A stretch of 64,000 nt of DNA, taken from assembly GCF_910596095.1 (NCBI RefSeq), contig NC_056550.1, positions 14,172,001 through 14,236,000 on the forward strand, given 5' to 3'. Source of the DNA: Thunnus maccoyii. Taxonomy: Eukaryota; Chordata; Actinopteri; Scombriformes; Scombridae. This document shows positions 36,209 to 46,859 of this stretch, in pieces; within the stretch, counting starts at the first letter, position 1, and each line of letters opens with the position of its first letter. The notes below the pieces were generated by a model. That model saw nothing but the letters and a program-made list of their open reading frames with translations, made no database searches and was not told the origin of the DNA. A program made the position numbers and the translations under genes.

Positions 36209-37257
36209 CAAACACACACACACGTTTTGAGTCAAGGAGGGGACAGTTCACCCCGCCCTGCTGTTAAATGGAACGGGAACGACAGAGAGCCCTTTAATGC
36301 CAAGACTGGAGCTGACCCGTTTTCCTCGCTGCAAGGAAACAAATGTGTGGTCACTCGTCCCTCTTCTGATGGACTGAAAGAAAGATGGCGCAGAGAGAGA
36401 AGAGTTAAAAAGAAGACGAAGATTAGTGAGAGATGGGCAGGTCTCACAGTTGCCGTAGAACTGATGTTTGCCTGGGATTTAATTTTTTGATTTTAATTTG
36501 TCCTTTTTTGGCCTGTTTTTTTAATTTTAATTTTGTACTATCTGGATTCTTGGCGCTCTTATAGGATCTGCACCCCTGTAGTTGGACATCAAAAAAGGTT
36601 CCTGTTTTCCTTCAGTGGAAACGTAATTTCTTTGCCTTTCAGTTAAGAGTTGCAAAAGTAAAAGATGGTACTCTTTTAAAAAGAGTATAAAGAGTTTTTT
36701 TTCAGTAAAGCTTAATTTATTTCTACTTAATACAATTATCTTTGCAATAACACTTTGACGCCCCGTAGTGATTGATACAGAGTATGATAGCAGGGGGGGG
36801 TCCTTGCCAAAATGTTGCAAAAGAAGCAACGATGAGCAGTGATCTAGTTTTTATGCAAGTTCTGTAAGACACGGTCTGTTGATCAGGGACGGTACATTCA
36901 GGCAGTACGTATTATAACTGAAAACCAACAGTTGAATGTGATGGAGCTGGAATCGGCTGAGTTAGGATTACAGCAACATTGACCTCTGAACAGGTCATTA
37001 GTAACCAATCATTTCCAAGCTGCTGCTGCTGCTGCTTCAGAAAATCCTCTAAACACAACGCACCGAAAAGTCTAATAATGGCTCAACATCAGTTTTTGTT
37101 TTGTTTTGTTTTTTTCTATGCAAGCCAAAGGTCACTAATAGTTAGGGTTTCTATCACTACTCACTAACTTATTTTCAGATTATTTCTCTTTCAGAGTGAT
37201 TTATTTATTTTTTTAATCAAGAGTGACCCTCAGTTAAAATGCACAAGGAAAAATAAA
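36209..37257 (+). other. Probable gid4 3' UTR
   Basis: About 1 kb after the stop up to AATAAA at 37252-37257. It includes a short open frame near 36.23-36.49 kb that has no protein-like features and is treated as untranslated. AATTTTAATTTTG-type stretches and a GCTGCTGCTGCTGCT run (around 37020) are present. Confidence 0.5.
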
Positions 37258-39273
37258 GAATCATGGAATAAATAAGGAGGCTTATTTTATTGCGTAGACC
37301 AGCATTTTAAGCTCAGACATGTGACAGTACATTCCAGTTCATAATTCATTTTAAAACACAAGGTCTTTCAGAATTTCAGTCACATAAGAGGTGTCGACAA
37401 ACGGCAGGAGATTAGAGATGTCGGTGTGCGCATCTCAGGGGGCACACGTGGAGTTTTGAGTGATGGGGGAAGAGTTGATGTGTAATGCAACAAAAACAAT
37501 GCAGTGTGTTGAATGTTAATCTTAGTAGAGTACAATCTTAGTTTTCTTCAGTTACAGTCCGCTCATGGTCATTTTCATCCTTTCCCACATTATTTCCATG
37601 TTTAGAAGCGGCTAAATGTGGCAGTTCATTTTTCTCCTAACTTTTTAAACGAAGGCACAACAGTTAAGACGTAACACACAGAGTTACATAACATTACGTC
37701 ATTGTGTGTTATTGTTCTGCCCTTTAGTGGAGAATATTGTATTAAAAGCACCTTGTGGCTCATTAAGTGTTAAGTAGGATGATGCTTTAGTAAAAACCTG
37801 CTGCCTTACACTTTTAAATGTTTGTAAATCTCCCTTTTCTCACAAGTGGTTAGATTAGTAATGTTTTACTTGAAAGAAATCATGAGTATATTTCTGTGGG
37901 AGAAACTGTGCAAAAACATGACAGAACTTTGTGTCCTTCTGATGGATCCTTCTGGAAAGAGATTGATATAAAAGTTTGCCTGCCTCTTTGTTGCTTATAG
38001 ACTTTTACATGACTTGGCAGCCTGCAGCATGACAAGCAGGCTTGATGGGTTGTGTGAATACTATTCGCACTATGTTTTGTTTTTTGTTTTTTGTTTTTTT
38101 CCATGAATAGTATCTGGATGGAAAATCTTACAAATGTTCCATATAACTTCAAGATAATTTGCTTTGTCATTAATCATGTAACAAATATTTATTTGAGAGT
38201 GTGTCGTTAAAAAGTTTGAATACAACTGATTTAAAAAGATCAATTTAGAAAAGATGTATGATAAATCTAATTGAGTGTATTGTGTGAGGAGGAATTAAAA
38301 AGTGAACTATTTCATACACATTTACACATTCTTTGTTATTATTTTGAGTCCTATTTTATTTCTTCTAATCTGGACAGTTGAATTGATGCGCCCATTACTG
38401 GTAAAGTTGAGACAGGTGACCGAAGTGAACACAGCAGTCAGCACTAGATGTCAGCAGTGAACCACAAAAAGTTTCACTTCTTATCTCCTTGGACAACATG
38501 CCCCAGAGCCCCAAACTAGCTCATAAAGTTCCAAACCTCTGAACATTAAGCAGTGTCTGACTGACTAACTTTGTACTGGTTCTATAGTACAATAGCTCAT
38601 CCCCACAATCCTGTAACTTTTTACACACACATTCACAAATCCCTGGAGATGGAGGCAGTGATTCAAATCCTTCTCATTCAAATCCTATGTAGTTTATCCC
38701 CCGCCAAAATGCTGGCATCCTCCATTCTTTTATTATGTTTTTCAAAAACAACTGTTTTTATGGTGAAGTTCTTAGTTATGTACTTAGTGATAAATGATAA
38801 GAAGACTCCAACGCAGGGTTCCATTTCTTTAGATACTCATTGATGTGGCATTTTTATATGAGAATGTTTTTCAGGAAAAACAAATATACTTTGGGAGTTC
38901 GATTGAATGGCCAATTATTAAACTTTTTATCCAGTACAGCTTTCTATCATAAAATAAACAAAACCAGTAAATGGTTAATGTGGCTCAGGTTTGGTGTAAG
39001 TGCCTGAGCTAACAAAGCCTGACTGAACAGAGGAGGAAATAATATTCACGTGAAGCCTGAAAGTTATGAGGAAAATGTATGTGGGCAACAACTTCTTATC
39101 TGTTTTAACAATGCTGGCAAGTTTCATAAGAGCGGTCAAGTATTTTAATGCTGACTGGTGTTTTTTTAGTGTGTATTGATAAGCGATGGAGTTTTAGAGT
39201 TAAACAGTGTTACATTTCTGTCTTTGAATCGAGCTGTGTTCAGGATGATGAGGGTGAACTTAGTAGATATGGG

Positions 39274-40110
39274 CAGTGGTGGAAGTAGTACTCAGATACT
39301 TTACTTAGGTAAAAGTACCAATACAGCAATGTAAAAACAGTCCATTACAAGTCCTGCATGAAAAATCCTATTTAAGCAGAAGTACATAACTATCAGCAGC
39401 AAAATCTATTGCAGTAAAAGTAGTGGTTTGGTCCCTCTGACTGATATATTATTCTATATGACATCATTAGATTATTAATACTGAAGCATCAGTGTGTAAG
39501 CAGCATGTTACTGTTGTAGCTGCTGGAGGTGGAGCTAGTTTGAACTACTTCATATACAGTTAGCCAGTTTAGTCCTGTGGTTCCCAACCTAGGGTTCAGG
39601 CCCCTCCAAAGGGTCACCAGGTCACCATAAACCTGAGGGGTCGTGAGATGATTAATAAGAGAGGAAAGAAGAAAAAACAAAGTTCTGATACACAAATCTG
39701 TTTTCAGTTTTTGGGCTTTTTCTCTAATCTTTGATTTTTGGAGAAATATTGGATCATTTGAACATTTATTGAAATGAGACCACGTGAGAAGTTTAGAGGG
39801 AAAAATCACTATTTGGTGGAGCTCAAAAGACAAAAAGGTTGGAAACCACTGGTTTCATCTTTAGCAATGTGTTGTATTTTAAAAGCTTGTTATATTATCC
39901 ATTGTGTCAAATCTTCACCTGAAAAGTAACTAAAGCTGTCAGATAAATGTAGTGGAGTAGAAAGTACAATATTTCCCTCTGAAATGTAGTGGAGTGGAAG
40001 TATAAAGTAGCATCAAATGGAAATACTCGAGTAAAGTACAAGTACCTAAAAACTGTACTTAAGTACAGTACTTGAGTAGCTTCAATGTACTTAGTTACTT
40101 TCCACCACTG
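39274..40110. mobile_element. Non-autonomous hAT element with TIR CAGTGGTGGAA
   Basis: Left end CAGTGGTGGAAGTAGTACT, right end ACTTTCCACCACTG. Sub-terminal AGTACTT/ACTTAAGTA motifs near both ends are typical of a widespread teleost hAT-MITE. Flanking 8-mers are GATATGGG (39266-39273) and GAAATGGG (40111-40118), 7 of 8 identical, fitting a hAT target duplication. No transposase ORF. It is interrupted by a second element. Confidence 0.8.
39575..39851. mobile_element. Second non-autonomous hAT-like element nested in the first
   Basis: Left end CTGTGGTTCCCAACCT (39575), right end AGGTTGGAAACCACTG (ending about 39851), 14 of 16 positions inverted-complementary. Flanking 8-mers GTTTAGTC and GTTTCATC share 6 of 8 bases. 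It splits the older element, so it inserted later. Confidence 0.7.
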
Positions 40111-40566
40111 GAAATGGGGATCAACATAATTAGAAATGCAATTTATATCTTCTTATACTGTATGTATTTGCTACTTCAGTTCTTGCCTCCTAGAATATTT
40201 ATTCATTTTAAAAAAAGAAACAATATGCCCTCATCCATGTGTAGGGTGTGAAAAAAGAAAAAGAAATCTAATTTCAATTTCAATTTCAAATCTAGTTTGA
40301 GGGTAGAAGATATTCTGAGTCATTACCAGAGAAAACCGTTTCTTTGTAATCGGCTTAACCACGTAACCATGTCAGACAGAAATACTTTTCTGAAGCAAAA
40401 TGACAACATAGCCAAATTGTTTCCTTAATGTTCCCGTAAACGTGCGGTTTCATTCTGACATGCAGAATCATGCATTGTGTTGCAGTGCCACACAGCCACG
40501 GGTTTTGGAGCAATGCTGGATTTTCCTGTACGTGACCAAAATATTTTCCACCTCTGCTTGCCAGCA

Positions 40567-40608
40567 TGACTCACACAGCCACACCTGCGCCGATGGACGA
40601 CATATAAA
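40567..40608 (+). promoter_or_regulatory. noxo1 core promoter: AP-1 site and TATA box
   Basis: TGACTCA (40567-40573), an AP-1 consensus, is followed 29 bp later by TATAAA (40603-40608), about 97 bp upstream of the noxo1 ATG. The spacing predicts transcription starting near 40.63 kb with a short leader. A TATA plus AP-1 promoter fits an inducible, tissue-restricted gene. Confidence 0.55.
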
Positions 40609-40704
40609 TTCACCTGCAGAGCATTCCTACATCACAGCAGCTCACTGCTGGACTACTCAACACACTTTCTGCATCTTATCTTTGGCTTTTTTTTTTAAAT
40701 TACC

Positions 40705-43700
40705 ATGGGGGACCAGCGGTATCCCATTAGCGTCCGTATAATTGGAGTGTTGCATAAGGAGAAGAGCAAAGTAAGCGCAGATGGAGTTTATTTCGCTTCT
40801 GTCATTTAATGTCGCTTTTATGCCAAGACAGTCATAATATGTACCTATCGACGGTGTAATAAAATCTGCTTTTTCCTTTTCCAGTTGTACATGACCTCAG
40901 TGCTTTGGTCAGACCAGAATGACATTGTAGTTTATAGAAGTTTTCGGGATTTCAAGAAAATGCACGTGAGTATGAAACAAAAAAGTCAATTTTTATGTCT
41001 TGTACATGCAAGTTTGTGTAGATAAGACTTAATAAATCTTGTTGCCTTTACTCAACTGCTATTTATTACAGAAACAACTGAAGAAAGCGTTCCCACCCGC
41101 AAACAAGCTGAAGAAATCCGACAGAATCGTCCCCAAATTTACAGGTATGTCGTGCGTAATTCCCACCTTCTGTGAGCAGTGAAAGGTTGTTGTTGGGATT
41201 TTGACTTCAGGTGTCCTGTGTGTGTTTAGACAGAAAGATAAAGCGCAGCGGTCGGAGGAAAAGCCCCACCAAATCACTGGTGCGCCTGAAGCTTTTGCAG
41301 AAATATTGTAATGAACTCCTGAGCTGCGACCCGCGCGTCTCTCAGTCTGCAGACCTCATCCAGTTCTTCCATCCCAAAGACCAGGATCTCGAGCCCGAGT
41401 TCTCCAAGAACGGGTAGGCTAAAAAACACATTTAAAGGTGCACTATGTAAGATTTGGCTAGAATTTTTTCTTTTTTCTTTTAAACATTCAAAAATTAAAG
41501 CTGGAGTGCAGGACTTCTGGAATTATGAGCAATTGAGTAATAACAAAAACATTGTTGACACTGTCGGTGCCTACATGTAGGTGATTTCGCTTGCCAAAAT
41601 TAGCATTAGCATTATCATGGTTAACCACAGACTGTAAATGCACAGTGCTAACCAAGCTAGCAGCTAGTGTTCGGGTCAGCTACCCTCTTGTCCAAATATG
41701 GTCACTTCTGGCTCCAAAAATCCGAAATGGCGACAGTCAAAATGCCGAAATCAAGTCTACAAACCAATGGGTGATGTCATAGTAGCTACGTTCATTATTT
41801 TTTGCAGTCTTTTGGCCAGTCTGAAAGCTGCTGCTGCTGAAAGTTTCGCTGTAGAACCATTAATTTGTCACTTTGTTAAGCTGTAACATTTTTTCAGGCG
41901 AGAAAGTAACCATTTAGATTCCCGATATGTGGTCAGTTTATCCAAATAACGACTACTTGGAAATTTGCACTGATGTCATTTGGAGATGCTGCTACTACAG
42001 CCACTGGCCAGATTGGAGAGCTAATCATTTCATTCAGCTATTTGGTAATTTACCACTGACTCTAATGTCTTTGTAGCATTTTGATATCTTGACGATGCCA
42101 TGCACAGATTCACCGCAAACAGTAAGCTGGCCAAACCTTACATAGTGCACCAGGATGAACTCTGCCCTATTACCTCTCCTACATGTGTCTAACAGCAACG
42201 ATTATTGTAAACACAAAATATTGTAAGTTATGAGTTTTGAAGTGGTTTTCTAACCTTCCAAAAATTTACTTTTAAGAATACTGGAATTAAAGGTTTTTTT
42301 TTTTATTTACATCCCTTCCTTACTAAATAATGTATGTAGTTTGGTGTTAAATACTAATCTGCACCTGGAGGTTCGGAAACAACCTGGTAGACTATTAAAG
42401 GAAGGAAAAGTTGTGTGTACCAGGGAGGCAAAAAAGACAGGGGCCCTAAGTGGATGCTTATGTATGCCAAGGGCCAAACAAGATAGTATCCAGACATGGA
42501 TTAAGGAGCACAGGATATACCATTAATGCACAGATTAAGCATAATACATGCAGAAGTTCTGTGTTAACCTAACCTGCGTCTCTTGTCCTCAGAATCATGA
42601 TCATGCCCTCAGAAGATGACATCAAGAGTGATGTGGGACACGGCGGCGGCGGTGGCAACGTGACTCAGCCGTTTGTCACAGAGACGTACAGGTGTGTGGC
42701 CCCTTACGAGACCAAAGACACCAAGAACAAACCTTTCAAAGTGGCGATGGACGAGAAAGTGGACGTACTCATCAAAGACAAAGCGGGTGAGCAAACAAGC
42801 TTCAGTCAGTTTGAAAATAGGTTTCATCAGCCCAAAAATACGCTCGAGGACCTGTGTGACATGTGGTTGTGTTGGCTCAGGGTGGTGGCTTGTGGAGAAT
42901 GAAGACAAACGCATGGCCTGGTTCCCTGCCCCCTACCTGGAGAAAGTGGATGATGACGATGACGGGGATGAAGATTACATGGATATGACTGGTGCAAGAG
43001 GTGCCTCACTAAATACACTTTCTATTAAACTATTTCTTAAGACATATCGACACATATTTGTATAGGTGGTGCATACAGCAGCTTGCCTTAGTGGATGAAA
43101 GTTTGTCAAGATGCTACATGACATCGTATTTAAAGTCGTCTTTTTCACCCTCAGGCATGTACACTGCAGTCAGGAGCTACAAAGCCACCAAAGACGATGA
43201 AATAACCGTAAACATTGGCACAGTGGTGGAAGTCCTGCAGAAGTCTGACAACGGCTGGTGGCTCATCAGGTATTCAATACCTTTGACTTTTGGCTGAAAC
43301 TTCTAACCTTCTTCTTCTTATAACTGCATTGATGATCGTGACACAGAGACCCCTCTCACAGTCCAAAGAAAGAGAAAAAGGATGATCAATACATGCTTAT
43401 TTTTAAAAAACACAAATTGAAATGGAAGTGCTACAAACCTTTCCTTATAAGCAAAAGCAAATAACCCTGCAAATTCAAAGTTAAACAATGAAGCCTCTGT
43501 GAGGATCAAAATCCACTCAATCAGTGACAACAAACAATGTAAACACAATCAATCATCTATTGTTATGACCATCAAGACTGAATACCAGACAGTGTTTGAG
43601 CTTATGTCTTTACATTCTTTTGGAAGCAAATTCCTGTAGCTTGTGGCCTAAATAAGAGTCAGTATCTTGATGCAACACAAAACGGCTTAGTGTGGAAGCT

Positions 43701-45128
43701 TCTAGCTTGATTTCTTTTATAGAATTTCTTATCAATAGGTCTTGATAACACTTTATTTTACATGTCCTTTAAGTTTATATTAGTTTCCTGGAAATTTTTG
43801 GAGTAATTTGCCAGTATGTAACAATTCATTTTTAGGCTATTTTACTGAGAGGGTGGTGCAATTTGGTACAAATTCTAAGAAAAAACAGAAAAAAATATTC
43901 ATGTTCATACATAGTTGTTAATTTGCAAAAGATCTTAATATAAATTAGACTCTTAACAATTCTTTAACTGACAGAAAATACTTCAGTGTGTAGTTTTGTG
44001 TGTCAAACTACATATTAATATATTAGCTTGTTCCTTAAAAACGCTATGAGCATATTTCCCATATACGACCAAATTACACCCTTTCAAAGAAATGTTACAC
44101 AGCAGCTACTTTTAGGAAATTACTGAAAAAAAACATAATATGCTAATATATCATTTGACACACAAAACTACACACTGAAAGCCAAGTATTTTCTGTCAGT
44201 TAAAGAATTGTCAAGAGTAAATTCTTAAGATTTATTATTATTTGATGGTTCATGATTTGCAAATTAACAACGATGTATGAACCCAGATATAACTTACCAA
44301 CTGAACCAACTTAGTACATTTTTCTTTTTTTGTATCATTTGTACCACCTGTAAACTAATCCAGATTTCAATGCTACATTCTCCCCACAGACACAACGGTA
44401 AAGCAGGTTACATCCCCACAATGTACCTGCAGCCCTACAACCACCCTCATATCCGCATGACAAGCCACCATCAAGATAAACGCGCCTCCTTGACGCTATC
44501 CTCCTCCCTGCTGACACCGCAGTCCCAGCAGCTCAGCCGCTCTCAAGGCAACCTGCTGCAGCTGCTGCCTGTCAGCCCCACCTCACCCAACCCACTCCTA
44601 TCAAACAAGCAAAGGTCACACTCCCTTAACGTCCTGTCAGAGCAACCCCCACCGAGCATCCCTTCCTCTGCTGCCAAAGCTGGCGCCACACCCTCCTCTG
44701 CAAATCACGCTCCTCCACCCATGATCACGGTGGAGATGGATGGAGAGGAGCAGCAGCGAGAGCGGAGCCCTACAACAGATAGCGATGGAAGCTTTGTGAG
44801 CGACAGTGACTTCAGTCTCAGTGATGACCAGAGCTCCTCCTCAGCGAGCTCATTCCTCAACCTGAGCCTCCCCGCCAATGACGAGCGCCTGCGTCTCAGC
44901 CACACACCTCCGCCCACGGTGGGCAATCGCCTCAGTCCGACAAGCGGCTCAGAGGGGAGAATGCTCCCCAGTGTGTCTGACCCCAACCTCTACAAGGGCC
45001 CCACAATACCCAAGGTGCCACCCAGACCTCAGGCGCAGGACATCCTCACCCGCTGCAGCACCATCACCCGCAAGAACGCAAGCAGAAATGTTCTGTCACC
45101 CACACAAACTGAGGTACAGAGTCGATAA
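40705..45128 (+). CDS. noxo1: noxo1, NADPH oxidase organizer 1
   Basis: Exons: 40705-40770, 40885-40965, 41072-41144, 41230-41413, 42593-42786, 42881-43000, 43155-43269 and 44390-45128; total 523 aa (human about 371-376). NOXO1 assembles with NOXA1 and p22phox to activate NOX1/NOX3. PX domain is about residues 5-130 ([11 protein letters not shown] with Arg40; [10 protein letters not shown]), binding phosphoinositides. First SH3 is about 166-222 ([28 protein letters not shown], very close to human NOXO1). Second SH3 is about 242-297 ([33 protein letters not shown]). An acidic [10 protein letters not shown] linker separates them. A long Ser/Pro-rich tail includes PKVPPRPQ, a PxxP motif. The p47phox autoinhibitory Arg-rich region is not seen, which favours NOXO1 over NCF1, as does adjacency to tbl3. 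Confidence 0.93.
41437..42151. mobile_element. MITE in noxo1 intron 4
   Basis: Left terminal repeat GGTGCACTATGTAAGATTTG and right terminal repeat CAAACCTTACATAGTGCACC; over 22 bp they differ at one position. The unit is about 715 bp, non-coding, and of a type common in teleost genomes. Confidence 0.8.
43901..44283. repeat. Foldback element in noxo1 intron 7
   Basis: A left arm (about 43901-44032) and right arm (about 44142-44283) are imperfect inverted copies. Pairs include TTCATACATAGTTGTTAATT with AATTAACAACGATGTATGAA, CTGACAGAAAATACTT with AAGTATTTTCTGTCAG, and GTGTGTAGTTTTGTGTGTCA with TGACACACAAAACTACACAC. The loop is about 110 bp. Confidence 0.8.
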
Positions 45129-45692
45129 AAGTTTCTATTCTTAACTATGTTGACTTTATTTTTATCAGTCGGTGAATTTTTCTCTTCTCTGTTCTACCAT
45201 TTACAACTACTGTCACTTTTTTTTTTTCACTAAAGATGTACTCATAGAAATGTGATTTATCAAAAAGTCTTGTTAATGTTTGGTCATTAAAGTGAGACTG
45301 GCAACAACTATTCAGAAAATGTACAAAAGGCTTAATTTTGGATTTCAGCAAAATCAGCTTAGACGTATAAACATGATTGATCAGGATACACTAAACATTC
45401 ATAACTCACCTCTTTACAGTCTGCTCTGAATAATCTATTTTCCATAATGGAAACCTGTTGTTGTGCCTTATATGCATTTTGTCTGTGCTGAGTGCACAAA
45501 GATAGATAGATTTGTTCTGTTAACTGCACTGAAAGTAAATGTTTGTCTGAAGTACAAGAGTATGCAGACTGTTTTATTTCCTGCTTAAGTATATGTGTGT
45601 AATTATCAATGAAGATCAATTCAGAATGGGATGTAAAATGTAGATTGATTCTGGGTGTGTTGTGTTTACATGTTACTGTAGAGCTCTGAACA

Positions 45693-45698
45693 AATAAA
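45693..45698 (+). terminator. Poly(A) signal of noxo1
   Basis: AATAAA 565 bp after the noxo1 stop codon; the 3' UTR between them is non-coding. It converges on the tbl3 3' end about 0.6 kb away. Confidence 0.6.
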
Positions 45699-46296
45699 AG
45701 CATTTTTGGGAACTTGGACAGTAACTCGGACTGATATTATTTTTGTACATTTCACACCTAAACATTACTCAAAATACTTCAAGAGACTTTGTCATGTTTA
45801 AGAGCTCAAGTTCAATGATATCCCCTCATTCTAATACATCTCGATCATCATTCAACTTCAAATTGCATATTTAGCAGCAGATGAAAGGTTATTAGTTATT
45901 AGTTTAATGGCCACTGGTTTAATTCTGACTCGGGACGTGCTCTCTCTCTGCCCATGTTTCTTGTCTGTATATTTCTACTGTCACTACCAGAAACTCATGG
46001 GGGATAAAATCAGTAAAAAGTTTTGCGTGTCTTACAAAGTCTGCAATCTATTCTCATCATTTTGTGCAACTGCTTACTCCAAAAACTGACTCTCTTTTGT
46101 GGTTTGCTTAAACTTCATGCTCCAGCCTGAGCTTTACTGAAGTATGAGGAAACCAAAGGGCAACAGGGATTTTTACCATGTTTCCATGAAACAATTAAGT
46201 CTTGAGTGACTGATGGATTATATATCAAACACTGCTGCTGCTTAGACAATTTAAAAATGCTGTATCACTTTATATTAAAAATAAAAAAAACACATT
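45699..46296. other. Gap between convergent noxo1 and tbl3
   Basis: About 600 bp between the inferred 3' ends. AT-rich; no exon, RNA gene or repeat recognised. Confidence 0.5.
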
Positions 46297-46302
46297 TTTA
46301 TT
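46297..46302 (-). terminator. Candidate poly(A) signal of tbl3
   Basis: AATAAA on the minus strand, about 560 bp past the tbl3 stop; a second copy lies at 46333-46328, closer to the stop. Either would give a 3' UTR of about 0.5-0.6 kb. Confidence 0.5.
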
Positions 46303-46859
46303 CATTTTAAATCACAGGAAACAAATTTTTATTTTATAAACATTTGTAGTCATGACATAAAAAAACATCCTTGCTTATATAAGAGACCTTTTGTGTGGTT
46401 GTTGTTGTTGTTGTGGTAGAGCTGGTATATCAGGACTACACAACATTGCAGAAGTAGACAATGGGTGCTGGTATTTGCTGTAGGGGAGGATGGTCCTGAC
46501 TGACAGCCTGAATGTTGATCTTTCTTCCTTCTATCTATCCTTCCTCCTCTTTTCCTCCCTACTGTCCATTTTATCTGAAGAAATCAGGGTGGTTAAGTTT
46601 ACAGTGTTCTTCAGAATCTGCTCAAAGTCTGAGTTGAAGAACTGGTGCACCGTTTGAGACTGAAAGCTGCTGAGAGGCGAATACACGGAGAGGCCCATTA
46701 CCTGTATAATTATCATTCCACACCTGTTTCTCCGTCTCTCCCCCCGCACTGACACACATTCAGTGTGTCGCTCCAGCTAATGGTCCGAGATAAGAAGATT
46801 TCCTGGGGATTTTTTTTACTCCAGGAGTGAGTCATCTGTGTTCAACTCAGTGACCCCTG

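Larger units (their letters stand above)
37258..40600. other. Intergenic region gid4-noxo1
   Basis: About 3.4 kb with no coding exon recognised. It contains a hAT element with another repeat inserted in it (39274-40110). The rest is AT-rich. Short open frames here lack splice context and similarity. Confidence 0.55.

Noticed and set aside
36227-36490. 87-codon open frame after gid4
   Set aside because: It lies in the gid4 3' UTR, has no recognisable domain, and its composition is not protein-like.
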